Below, piece after piece: positions 15,603 through 24,649 of a stretch of DNA of 64,000 bases. Origin of the DNA: Acidobacteriota bacterium (GTDB taxonomy: Bacteria > Acidobacteriota > Blastocatellia > Pyrinomonadales > Pyrinomonadaceae); the NCBI GenBank assembly GCA_016700075.1, contig CP065000.1, positions 2,418,001 through 2,482,000 on the forward strand, read 5' to 3'. The first letter of the stretch is position 1. Every line of letters begins with the position of its first letter. The position numbers and the translations under genes were made by a program. Below the pieces are notes generated by a model. It did no database searches. It saw nothing but the letters and a program-made list of their open reading frames with translations, and had not been told where the DNA came from.

Positions 15603-17321
15603 ATGTACATTCTCGGCCTCACAACACTCGGAGATTCTGCGGCGTCGCTGATAAAGGACGGCGAGTTGATCGCTGCCGTCGAGGAAGAGCGCTTTTCGCG
15701 CGTTAAGCATCACAGCGGTTTTCCTTACAAGGCGATACAGTTCTGCCTGGATCAGGCGGGTATCACACTGAAGGAGGTCAAGCACGTCGGGCATTATTGG
15801 AAGCCGTGGATATTGCGGCACAAGGCGATGCAGGCTGCCCGTTCGGCTTTGATATCGCGTGATATGTTCAAGGCCCGTGCCGACCGCGGCGTCGCGCAGG
15901 TGAGCGAAAGCTATCTGGGGATGTTCCGCCATCCGAAACGCCTGCGTGAGCATTTTGGCGATTCAAATTTCAAATTTCATTATCTCGAACATCACCAAAC
16001 GCACGCGGCGTCGGCATTTTTCGTATCGCAGTTTGAATCCGCGGCGATCCTCACGTGGGACGGAACCGGCGAGGACACGACCACGCTTTTCTGCCGCGGC
16101 CGGGACAACCGCATCGAAGTTCTAAAACGCATCAAACTGCCGCACAGCCTTGGTCAGTTCTACTCTGCTGTCACGAATTATATTGGATTCGATATGTTCA
16201 CCGGCGACGAGTGGAAGGTGATGGGCCTCGCCGCCTACGGAAAGCCGAAATTCGTCGATTTCTTCCGCGAAAAGGTGCTGACGACCAATGGGAACGGCGA
16301 TTTTCGGCTTGATATCCGCGTTTTGGATCACCACCTCGCAAAGCATTATCAGTTTCCCGAAGCTATCGTGAAAGAGCTCGGCCCCGCACGGGTCCCGGGC
16401 GAAAAACTCGAAGAACATCATTGGGATGTGGCGTGTTCGGCACAGAAAGCCCTCGAAGAGACCGCGATCTATCTCGTGAAAAAGATCCACGAGATGACCG
16501 GCGAAGAGAATCTTTGCATGGCGGGCGGCGTCGCGTTCAATTCCGTGATGAACGGCCGCATCTTTCACGAGACACCGTTCAAGCGATTCTTCGTCCAACC
16601 GGCGGCAGGCGATGCGGGATGTTCGCTCGGTTCGGCGTACTACGTCTGGAATCAGATACTCGGCAAGCCGCGTTCGTTCGAAATGAAGCACGCGTATTGG
16701 GGGCCGGGCTTTTCGAACGACGAATGCCGGGCAGCACTTGACGCCGAAGGGCTGAAATACGAGACGCTCGACGACGACGTTCTGCTGCCGCGGCTCGCGA
16801 AAATGATCTCAGAAGGCGCCATTATCGGCTGGTTCAACGGCCGTGCCGAACTCGGTCCGCGGGCACTCGGCGCACGCAGCTTTCTCGCCGATCCGCGTCG
16901 TGCGGACATGCGCGAGATATTGAATCATAAAGTTAAATTGCGGGAATGGTTCCGCCCGCTTGCACCGTCGATGCACGAAGAGGCCGGACGAGAGGTTTTC
17001 GGCGTCGAACATCACGATCCTTTCATGATCACGGTCATTGAGGTCGCCGAAGAATATAAAGAAAAGGTGCCCGCCGTTGTTCACGTTGACGGAACGGCAC
17101 GCCCGCAAATGGTCAGCCGCGAAACGAATCCGCGTTATTGGCGCCTGATCGACGAATTTCGCAAACTCACCGGCATCCCGATGCTGCTGAATACGTCGTT
17201 CAACGTGCAGGAACCCATCGTCTGCACACCGCAGAACGCCATCAACACATTCAAGAATGCCAACTTCGACGCCCTCGTGCTTGAGAACAATCTAGTTGTT
17301 AGAGGTGAAAGTGCCGGGTAA
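15603..17321 (+). CDS. NodU/CmcH-family carbamoyltransferase
   Basis: 572 residues. The N-terminal Kae1-like domain has YILGLTTLGDSAASLIKDGE, the metal-binding HHQTHAASAFF and SAAILTWDGTGEDTTTLF; the C-terminal YrdC-like domain contains GWFNGRAELGPRALGARSFL, NHKVKLREWFRPLAPS and LNTSFNVQEPIVCTP. The enzyme carbamoylates a hydroxyl using carbamoyl phosphate and ATP. NodU modifies Nod-factor sugars, so a carbamoylated sugar in this glycan is the likely product. The 3' end overlaps the next membrane protein. Confidence 0.9.
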   Translation: MYILGLTTLGDSAASLIKDGELIAAVEEERFSRVKHHSGFPYKAIQFCLDQAGITLKEVKHVGHYWKPWILRHKAMQAARSALISRDMFKARADRGVAQVSESYLGMFRHPKRLREHFGDSNFKFHYLEHHQTHAASAFFVSQFESAAILTWDGTGEDTTTLFCRGRDNRIEVLKRIKLPHSLGQFYSAVTNYIGFDMFTGDEWKVMGLAAYGKPKFVDFFREKVLTTNGNGDFRLDIRVLDHHLAKHYQFPEAIVKELGPARVPGEKLEEHHWDVACSAQKALEETAIYLVKKIHEMTGEENLCMAGGVAFNSVMNGRIFHETPFKRFFVQPAAGDAGCSLGSAYYVWNQILGKPRSFEMKHAYWGPGFSNDECRAALDAEGLKYETLDDDVLLPRLAKMISEGAIIGWFNGRAELGPRALGARSFLADPRRADMREILNHKVKLREWFRPLAPSMHEEAGREVFGVEHHDPFMITVIEVAEEYKEKVPAVVHVDGTARPQMVSRETNPRYWRLIDEFRKLTGIPMLLNTSFNVQEPIVCTPQNAINTFKNANFDALVLENNLVVRGESAG

Positions 17322-18684
17322 ACCATTCATTTTCCTGTTTTTGGCCGCGACCGTACTTGGATTGCTGATAGCTATTCCAATGCCGACGGGGCCAATTGTT
17401 CTCGGCATCCTTGTGGCCCTATTGGTCGCCGCGTCGCTCGTGCTGTCTCGGGTCGCCCCTGACAAAGAGTGGATCATCATGATACTCCTGCTTTCGGTCG
17501 GTGTCCGCATAGCCCTTGGGGTGGTCCTGGAGTATTTTGGACTGCAGGGGTATTTTGGCAGCGATAGTACCCTATATCATGCAGTGGGAGTAGCGGTTGC
17601 CGATGAATGGTCTGGCATCTCACCGGACACAGACACGCTTGCAAGATATGTTAATCCCTATTCCGGTGCCGGCTGGGGGATGATGTACCTGACCGGCAGC
17701 ATCTACTATGTCTTTGGGCATGAACTTTTTATTTCCCAGTCTGTAGTAGCATTTTTTGGTGCCTTGTCTGCACCGCTGACCTACCTCTGTTCATATAGGG
17801 TTTTTAATAACGCCAAATCTGCAAAAATTGCCTCGGTCATAGTTGCGATCTTTCCGCCTTTCGTTATCTGGTCGAGCCAGCTTTTGAAGGATGGGCTGTT
17901 GGTATTCTTGCTCGTCCTAGTAATGCTGTTGGTGATGCGGCTAAAGGAAAAGATCGATATTCTGAGTGTATTGGTCTTGTTATTGAGCCTTGTCTGCATT
18001 TTGTCGCTGCGTTTTTATATTTTCTACATCGTTCTGGTTGCGATCGTCGGGAGCTTCGTCATTGCCTACACGAATTCAACAAGGGCCATTGCAAGAAATA
18101 CCGTCATCATGGTGCTGCTGACGATCGGGCTTCAGTATCTCGGCATTCAGGAGCGGGCTGAAATAGAGGTTACTGCTTTTGCCGATCTTGAACGCATTAA
18201 CATCAGCCGGCAGGACCTCGCCCGTTCGGCGGAATCGGGTTTTGGCGAAGATTGGGACGTTTCCACACCGGCCGCCGCACTTGTCACCATTCCTCGCGCG
18301 GCCGTTTATCTGATGCTGGCGCCTTACCCGTGGCATATCACCAATTTGAGACAGGCTTTGACGCTGCCGGACATGATGATCTGGTGGGCGATGGTTCCTT
18401 TTCTCATCATCGGCCTGGGATATGCGATAAGAAACCGGCTGAGGGATGCGTTTCCCATTATGTTTTTCAGTCTGCTGCTGATAATTGCGTATTCCATATT
18501 CCTGGGGAACGTGGGCACCGCGTACCGTCAACGGACACAAATACAAGTTTTCCTCGTCATCATTGCAGCAGTAGGCTGGACCTATGTAAAGGAGCAGCGT
18601 GAGAATCGTCGACTAGTTGATGCCGCCGCAGCAAGGCGCGTTCAGGAACATCGAAAAGGCCTTCGTGCCGGGCAGAGCGTATAA
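17311..18684 (+). CDS. Polytopic membrane protein, possible glycan polymerase or GT-C transferase
   Basis: About 457 residues with ten or more hydrophobic segments. After the first spans a loop reads YFGSDSTLYHAVGVAVADEW, which resembles the Asp-containing first periplasmic loop of GT-C transferases, and a second large loop with ARSAESGFGEDWDVST lies near residue 310. I could not place it firmly in Wzy, GT39 or another family. GTG 17311 is chosen for the AGAGG seven bases upstream; TTG 17296 and GTG 17305 are alternatives. It overlaps the carbamoyltransferase by 11 bp and shares one base with asnB (TAATG), so all three are coupled. Confidence 0.65.
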   Translation: MPGKPFIFLFLAATVLGLLIAIPMPTGPIVLGILVALLVAASLVLSRVAPDKEWIIMILLLSVGVRIALGVVLEYFGLQGYFGSDSTLYHAVGVAVADEWSGISPDTDTLARYVNPYSGAGWGMMYLTGSIYYVFGHELFISQSVVAFFGALSAPLTYLCSYRVFNNAKSAKIASVIVAIFPPFVIWSSQLLKDGLLVFLLVLVMLLVMRLKEKIDILSVLVLLLSLVCILSLRFYIFYIVLVAIVGSFVIAYTNSTRAIARNTVIMVLLTIGLQYLGIQERAEIEVTAFADLERINISRQDLARSAESGFGEDWDVSTPAAALVTIPRAAVYLMLAPYPWHITNLRQALTLPDMMIWWAMVPFLIIGLGYAIRNRLRDAFPIMFFSLLLIIAYSIFLGNVGTAYRQRTQIQVFLVIIAAVGWTYVKEQRENRRLVDAAAARRVQEHRKGLRAGQSV

Positions 18685-20573
18685 TGTGCGGCATTACCGG
18701 ATTTATAAACGCTGACGGCGGCTTTGCGGATCGGGCGATCCTGGAGCGGATGAACCGCGCCATCACTCACCGCGGGCCGGACGAGGACGGGTTTTATCTC
18801 AATGAAAATGCGGCGATGGCGATGCGTCGGCTGTCGATCATCGACCTTGCCAGCGGCAAACAGCCCATATTCAACGCCGACCGCACTAAGGCGATAGTCT
18901 TCAACGGCGAGATCTACAACTATCAGCAACTCCGCGCCGATCTGGAACAACGCGGGCACACGTTTTACACGCGGTCCGATACCGAAGCGATCATTCATCT
19001 TTACGACGAATACGGCGTCGATTGCGTTCAGCATCTCCGCGGCATGTTCGCGATAGCCATTTGGGACGAGCGTGAAAAGTCCCTTTTCCTCGCCCGTGAT
19101 CGCGTCGGCAAAAAGCCGCTGCTATATTCACACCGTCCCGACGGCAGTTTGGTCTTTGGCTCCGAATTTCTCGCGATGCTCGAGCATCCGGCCGTTTCCC
19201 GCGAGGTCGATCACGCGGCGCTCGATGCCTATATGTCGTATCTCTGCGTGCCGGCGCCGATGACGGCGTTCAAGGAAATTCGCAAGCTCGAGCCCGGCCA
19301 TTGGCTTATCTGGAAAGCCGGCAAGATCGAAACCCAACGGTACTGGCTGCCCGATTTTTCTAAGAAGATCAAGATCAGCGAGACCGAGGCTATCGAGGAG
19401 ACCACACGCCTTTTGCGCGAATCGACCAAGCTGCGCATGATCTCAGAGGTCCCGCTGGGAGCGTTCCTTTCGGGCGGCGTCGATTCGTCAACGGTCGTCG
19501 CACTGATGGCGGAACTCAGCGACCGGCCCGTGAAAACGTTCTCGATAGGCTTTGAAGAGCAGGATTTTTCCGAGCTGAAATACGCCAAACGCGTCGCAGA
19601 GCACGTTGGTGCCGAATACAACGAATTCATCGTCCGCCCGAACGCTCTTGAAATATTGCCGACGCTCGTCGAACACTACGGCGAACCGTACGCGGATTCG
19701 AGCGCCATTCCGACATATTACGTCTCAAAAGAGACGCGCCAGCATGTGACGGTGGCACTCAATGGCGACGGCGGCGACGAGAGTTTCGCGGGCTATGAGC
19801 GTTATATGGCGATGGAGCTGGCGGAATCGTACCACCGCATTCCGCGGCCCGTTCGCAAATATCTGATCGAAGATCCGATAAATGCCCTGCCGACATCTGA
19901 ATTGAAGAAGACGCGCATCCGCGACGTTCAGCGGTTCCTGATATCGGCAAATGAGCCCGTCGTCGAGCGCTATTTCCGCTGGATGTCCACATTCAAACCC
20001 GCCGTAAAACCGGAGCTTTACACGGCCGAGTTTGCCGCCTCCGTGGCGAACAGCCGTTCAATGGACGTCTTGGGGAAGTGGTTCGATCGGGCAGATGGAC
20101 TCGGCATTCTCGATTCGACGCTGTTGACCGATCAGATGACATATCTGCCGAACGATCTGCTTGTAAAGGTCGATATCGCGTCGATGGCGAATTCGCTCGA
20201 GGCACGTTCGCCTTTCCTGGACCATCATGTCATCGAATTCGCTGCGAGCCTGCCCGAGAACATCAAGATGAGCATGATGCGGCCGAAATATCTGCTCAAA
20301 AAGGTCGCCGCACGGCTCGTCCCGCGTGAGGTTATTTATCGGCGAAAGATGGGCTTTGGCGTGCCCGTAGGCCGCTGGCTTCGCGGTGAGATGAGCGGAT
20401 TTTTGCGCGATGTGCTGCTGTCGGAAAGGTCACTGAACCGCGGAATTATAAGGCCGGAAATGATGCGGCGATACGTTGATGAGCATATCGAAGGCAAGTT
20501 CGATCACTCGTTCCAGGTTTGGACACTGTTGATGATGGAGCTGTGGTTTCAGCGTTTTATCGATCAAAAATGA
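18684..20573 (+). CDS. asnB: Asparagine synthase-type glutamine amidotransferase
   Basis: 629 residues. It starts MCGITGFIN, so Cys2 can be the glutaminase nucleophile; the N-terminal Ntn domain has AITHRGPDEDGFY and IVFNGEIYNYQQLR. The synthetase half has the ATP-binding PLGAFLSGGVDSSTVVALMA and ALNGDGGDESFAGYERY, then LEARSPFLDHHVIEFAASLP. Length fits AsnB. In glycan clusters such paralogs often amidate sugar carboxyls rather than make asparagine; here the coupling to membrane and transferase genes supports that, but free asparagine synthesis cannot be excluded. Confidence 0.88.
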   Translation: MCGITGFINADGGFADRAILERMNRAITHRGPDEDGFYLNENAAMAMRRLSIIDLASGKQPIFNADRTKAIVFNGEIYNYQQLRADLEQRGHTFYTRSDTEAIIHLYDEYGVDCVQHLRGMFAIAIWDEREKSLFLARDRVGKKPLLYSHRPDGSLVFGSEFLAMLEHPAVSREVDHAALDAYMSYLCVPAPMTAFKEIRKLEPGHWLIWKAGKIETQRYWLPDFSKKIKISETEAIEETTRLLRESTKLRMISEVPLGAFLSGGVDSSTVVALMAELSDRPVKTFSIGFEEQDFSELKYAKRVAEHVGAEYNEFIVRPNALEILPTLVEHYGEPYADSSAIPTYYVSKETRQHVTVALNGDGGDESFAGYERYMAMELAESYHRIPRPVRKYLIEDPINALPTSELKKTRIRDVQRFLISANEPVVERYFRWMSTFKPAVKPELYTAEFAASVANSRSMDVLGKWFDRADGLGILDSTLLTDQMTYLPNDLLVKVDIASMANSLEARSPFLDHHVIEFAASLPENIKMSMMRPKYLLKKVAARLVPREVIYRRKMGFGVPVGRWLRGEMSGFLRDVLLSERSLNRGIIRPEMMRRYVDEHIEGKFDHSFQVWTLLMMELWFQRFIDQK

Positions 20574-21397
20574 CCGCGAACATCGACAAAAAGGTCGTCG
20601 AAGGATTCGGCGACGAATGGTCGCGGTTCGACCAATCCGCCCTGACCGAGGAAGAGCTCGGCAGGCTGTTCGATAATTATTTCAACATCTTTCCTTGGGA
20701 TCGTTTGCCCGAAAACGCTGTCGGATTCGACCTCGGCTGCGGCAGCGGCCGCTGGGCGAAACTCGTAGCACCGCGCGTCGGCAAGCTGCACCTTATCGAC
20801 CCAAGCCCGGACGCACTCGCCGTTGCCCGACGCAATCTTGCGGGCTCCGATAATGTCGAATTTCACAACGCCGGCGTTGACGATATGCCGATCGCGGACG
20901 AGAGTTTCGATTTCGGCTACAGTCTCGGCGTGCTTCACCATATCCCGGACACCGAGGCCGCGATGCAGAACTGTGTTCGTAAATTGAAAAGCGGAGCGCC
21001 GTTCCTGGTCTATCTTTATTACAGCTTCGACAATCGGCCCGCCTGGTTCCGTGCCATTTGGCGGGCGAGCGAGCTGATCCGCGGCATTGTCAGCCGCATG
21101 CCGAACGGTCTTCGATATTTCCTCAGCTCGGTATTTGCGGCATTACTTTACTGGCCGCTCGCTAGGACCGCATGGCTCGCTGAGAAATTGGGCATGAAGG
21201 TTGATAATTTCCCGCTCGCACAGTATCGGAACAACAGCTTCTATGTGATGCGCAACGACGCCCTTGACCGGTTCGGAACAAGCCTCGAGCAGCGGTTCTC
21301 GAAGGCCGAGATCGAGGCAATGATGCGCCGTTGCGGGCTGGACGACATCAGATTCAGCGAGACGTCGTTTTGGACGGCTGTTGGCTTCAAGTTATAG
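20570..21397 (+). CDS. Class I SAM-dependent methyltransferase
   Basis: 275 residues from ATG 20570, which overlaps the asnB stop as ATGA. VGFDLGCGSGRWAKLVAP is motif I, LHLIDPSPDALAVARRNL the post-I strand and SFDFGYSLGVLHHIPDTEAA motif II/III of the Methyltransf_11 type. The middle of the protein (about 150-215) is more hydrophobic, with LRYFLSSVFAALLYWPLA, perhaps a membrane contact. Coupled translation with asnB argues that both modify the same glycan. Confidence 0.83.
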   Translation: MTANIDKKVVEGFGDEWSRFDQSALTEEELGRLFDNYFNIFPWDRLPENAVGFDLGCGSGRWAKLVAPRVGKLHLIDPSPDALAVARRNLAGSDNVEFHNAGVDDMPIADESFDFGYSLGVLHHIPDTEAAMQNCVRKLKSGAPFLVYLYYSFDNRPAWFRAIWRASELIRGIVSRMPNGLRYFLSSVFAALLYWPLARTAWLAEKLGMKVDNFPLAQYRNNSFYVMRNDALDRFGTSLEQRFSKAEIEAMMRRCGLDDIRFSETSFWTAVGFKL

Positions 21398-21550
21398 TGC
21401 CTCATCGGTTCAATTTCCTCAGCAAAATGCTAAACTAATCGTTATATCGGCAGTCGGCAGCGAACTTCCCGCACGTTCGTATGTGCGGCCGCCGCCGGAG
21501 AGGTTCGCTTTTTCGGCCGCGGCTGCACGGCAGGCTGCCGATGGTCTTGA

Positions 21551-22777
21551 ATGTCAGAGAACGTCGAAAAACCGCCTGTCAGAGTGCTGCATATCATCAC
21601 GCGTATGATCGTCGGCGGAGCACAGGAAAACACGCTGCTTTCGGTCGTCGGGCTCGACGCGATGCCTGAATACGAGGTCGATTTCATCAGCGGCATCGAC
21701 CGCGGCAGGGAAGGCGAACTTCTGTCGCAGGCGCGTGAAACGACCAACCTCATCGTCGTTGAAGAAATGCGGCGTGCGATCAATCCGGTTCTGGACCTCA
21801 TTACATTTTGGAAACTTTTTCGGCTCATCAGAAAAGGCCGCTACCACATCGTTCACACCCATTCGTCAAAGGCCTATGTTCTCGGCTGTTTCGCCGCATG
21901 GCTCGCACGGACGCCGATCATCATTCAGACCATACACGGCCTCGCGTTTCACGAATATCAGCCTTGGTACATCAACCGAATTTGGAAGCTCGCCAACAGG
22001 ATCTGCGAGCCGATGACGACCTTTTTCATCAGCGTCTGCGACGATATGTCCAAAAAGACGGTCGCGGCCGGCATCGGCAGGCTCGAAAAATTCCGCACGG
22101 TTTACAGCGGCATGGAACTCGATTGGTTCCTGAACGGCAAATTCGACCCGGCAGCGATCCGGCGCGAGTTCGGCATTCCGCAGGAGGCGCCTGTCGTCGG
22201 AAAGATAGCGCGGCTTTTTCCTTTGAAAGGCCACGATCAATTGATGGACGCCGCGCCTGAGATCGCCCGGCGTGTGCCGAACGTCCGATTCTTTCTCATC
22301 GGCGACGGCATCCTGCTCGAACATCTTCAGGAGCGTGCCCGCGGATACGGCATACTTGAGAATTTCGTCTTTGCGGGCCTGATCGACCGGACGCGGATCC
22401 CGGAAATGATATCCGCAATGGACGTCGTCGTGCACACTTCGCTCCGCGAAGGCCTCGCCCGTGTGCTGCCGCAGGGCCTCGCTATGGGCAAGCCGTGCGT
22501 CTCTTTCAACCTGGACGGTGCACCCGAGGTCGTTATCGACGGTGTTACGGGTTATCTGGTCGAGCCTTTTGATTATGAAACGCTCGCCGACCGCATCGCG
22601 AAATTGCTTGAAAATGAGGAACTTCGCATGGAACTCGGCGCGAACGGCCGCAAACGCGTCGATCCCGATTTTCGCGCCGAAAAGATGGTCGCTGACATCT
22701 CTGATGTCTATCAGGAACTGCTTGAGCGTTACGCTCCGCGTGTCGCGGCGTTTGATGCGAAGAGCGGCAGGACTTAA
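21551..22777 (+). CDS. GT4-family glycosyltransferase
   Basis: 408 residues. The N-terminus has LHIITRMIVGGAQENTLLSV, the signature of GT4 enzymes that act early on lipid carriers, and VHTHSSKAYVLGCFAAWLA. The C-terminal domain contains VVGKIARLFPLKGHDQLMDA, VVVHTSLREGLARVLPQGLA (E-x7-Q instead of the usual E-x7-E) and KPCVSFNLDGAPEVVIDGVT. It stands immediately before the lipid-carrier glycosyltransferase, so it may add the second sugar. The 153 bp before it contain no gene and no clear promoter. Confidence 0.87.
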   Translation: MSENVEKPPVRVLHIITRMIVGGAQENTLLSVVGLDAMPEYEVDFISGIDRGREGELLSQARETTNLIVVEEMRRAINPVLDLITFWKLFRLIRKGRYHIVHTHSSKAYVLGCFAAWLARTPIIIQTIHGLAFHEYQPWYINRIWKLANRICEPMTTFFISVCDDMSKKTVAAGIGRLEKFRTVYSGMELDWFLNGKFDPAAIRREFGIPQEAPVVGKIARLFPLKGHDQLMDAAPEIARRVPNVRFFLIGDGILLEHLQERARGYGILENFVFAGLIDRTRIPEMISAMDVVVHTSLREGLARVLPQGLAMGKPCVSFNLDGAPEVVIDGVTGYLVEPFDYETLADRIAKLLENEELRMELGANGRKRVDPDFRAEKMVADISDVYQELLERYAPRVAAFDAKSGRT

Positions 22778-22823
22778 TTTATTCTTGCTTGAGCGGTATC
22801 CTATTATCGCTTCAAAGGGCTGA

Positions 22824-24629
22824 ATGGGCGGTTTTACCACAAATCCGATCTTCGTCGGTGCGGCTGCGGCCGCTCTGTCGTTATTGCTCACCTATGCAGT
22901 CCGCGAGGTCGCGATAAAACGCGGCATCGTTGCAAAGCCCAAAACTGACCGCTGGCACAAACGGCCCACCGCGATGCTCGGCGGCGTCGGCATCATGGCG
23001 GCGACGGTCATCGCGTACCTCGCTTTCGTGCCGAAAACAGAAGGCTCGCTCGTTGTAATGGGCGGTGCTGTACTGCTTTTCTTTGTCGGGCTGGTCGATG
23101 ACCTCCTCAACATACGTCCGTATCAGAAACTGATCGGCCAGCTCGCCGGTGCGGGCATTCTGGTGCTTTCGGGCCTGACGCTGCCGCTTACCGGCAACGC
23201 TCTGATCGACATCTGGATCACCGTATTTTGGGTCATCGGCATCACCAACGCCATCAACCTGCTCGACAATATGGACGGCCTGGCCGCAGGCATCGCGGCG
23301 ATCGCGGCGTTCTCGCTTTCGCTCAATTTCGCGTCGAACGGCCTGACGAACGAACTGTTATTAACGGCAGCATTGATCGGCGCATTGGTCGGTTTTCTCG
23401 TTTACAATTTCAATCCTGCGACCATCTTTATGGGCGATTGCGGCTCGATGTTCATCGGGTTTCTGCTGTCAGGTGCCGTGCTGCTCAATCAGGTCGGCGG
23501 TCGTTCGCGGGGCATCGTGCCTATCCTGGCGGTTCCGGTGCTGATCCTGCTGGTGCCGATCTTTGATACGACGTTCGTGACGGTGATACGAAAATTGTGG
23601 GGCAGAAAGGCATCGCAGGGCGGCCGCGATCACACTTCGCACCGTCTCGTCGCTCTCGGGCTGACCGAGCGAAACGCGGTGCTGATGCTTTACGCTTTCG
23701 CAGTGGCCGCCGGTGCTCTTGCTTTGTTCGTCGGCCAGATCGGCCGGTTGCGAGGCCTGGCGATGATAGGCGCGTTCAGCGTCGTTCTGGTCATCATCGG
23801 CGTATATCTCTCTCGCGTGAAGGTTTACGAAGGCGAGGACGAAGAAAGTGCGGTCAAGGACAAGGCCGTCTTCGCGTTCCTGCTCGATCTGACATACAAA
23901 CGCCGCATATTCGAGGTCTTTCTCGACGCTTTCCTGATCATGCTGGCGTACTACTCGGCGTATGCCCTGGTCGTACGCAATTTGGAAGGTTCGACGGCAT
24001 GGCCGCTTTTTCTGACGACGCTGCCGCTCGTTATCCTGCTAAAGCTGAGCGCGTTCCTGGTGATGGGAGTTTACCGCGGCGTATGGCGGTACACGGGCTT
24101 GAGCGATCTGGTGACGATCGGTAAGGGCGTGGTTCTCGGCTCGGTGCTCAGCGTGCTTGCCATACTCTTGCTGTATCGATTCTTCGGCTTTTCGCGAACG
24201 GTATTCATGCTTGACGCGATACTGCTGTTCGTCGCTGTCGCGGGCAGCCGCATCGGCTTTCGGCTGATCAGGCAGATCATTCCCATCCCTGCATCAGAGG
24301 ACAGCAATCGTGTACTCATATTCGGTGCGGGCGACGGAGGCGAGATGGTGCTGCGCGAACTGAACAACAATCCGCAGTGGAAACTGGCGGCCGTCGGCTT
24401 TGTTGATGATGACCCGCGAAAGGTGAATAAAAAGATACACGGCCTGACGGTGTTTGACGGAGCGGCCTCGTTGACCGAACTTTGCCGCCGGGAAAAGGTG
24501 TCGGAACTGCTGATCTCCGCACGCAATATGACGCCCGAAAGGCTGCGCGAAATTCGCGATGCCTGTGACCTTGCCGAGGTCGCCGTGAAAAAGGCAGAGA
24601 TGCGCATCGAGCCGCTCGAAAAGATCTGA
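22824..24629 (+). CDS. WecA/MraY-like polyprenyl-P sugar-1-P transferase fused to a FlaA1-type membrane and CoA-binding module
   Basis: 601 residues. Residues 1-330 are a complete WecA/MraY-type enzyme: FVGLVDDLLNIRPYQKLIGQ (about 87-106) with the Asp pair, NAINLLDNMDGLAAGI (142-157), ATIFMGDCGSMFIGF and the HxxR-type GGRDHTSHRLVALG (266-279). Residues from about 355 restart with YKRRIFEVFLDAFLIMLAYY, four membrane spans and a Rossmann domain (VLIFGAGDGGEMVLREL, about 496-512), which is the N-terminal half of FlaA1/CapD-like proteins; the catalytic SDR half is absent. The enzyme should start the glycan on undecaprenyl phosphate; the second module may sense a nucleotide sugar or recruit partners (inference). 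Confidence 0.85.
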   Translation: MGGFTTNPIFVGAAAAALSLLLTYAVREVAIKRGIVAKPKTDRWHKRPTAMLGGVGIMAATVIAYLAFVPKTEGSLVVMGGAVLLFFVGLVDDLLNIRPYQKLIGQLAGAGILVLSGLTLPLTGNALIDIWITVFWVIGITNAINLLDNMDGLAAGIAAIAAFSLSLNFASNGLTNELLLTAALIGALVGFLVYNFNPATIFMGDCGSMFIGFLLSGAVLLNQVGGRSRGIVPILAVPVLILLVPIFDTTFVTVIRKLWGRKASQGGRDHTSHRLVALGLTERNAVLMLYAFAVAAGALALFVGQIGRLRGLAMIGAFSVVLVIIGVYLSRVKVYEGEDEESAVKDKAVFAFLLDLTYKRRIFEVFLDAFLIMLAYYSAYALVVRNLEGSTAWPLFLTTLPLVILLKLSAFLVMGVYRGVWRYTGLSDLVTIGKGVVLGSVLSVLAILLLYRFFGFSRTVFMLDAILLFVAVAGSRIGFRLIRQIIPIPASEDSNRVLIFGAGDGGEMVLRELNNNPQWKLAAVGFVDDDPRKVNKKIHGLTVFDGAASLTELCRREKVSELLISARNMTPERLREIRDACDLAEVAVKKAEMRIEPLEKI

Positions 24630-24649
24630 CCGAGCGTCTATTTATTGTA

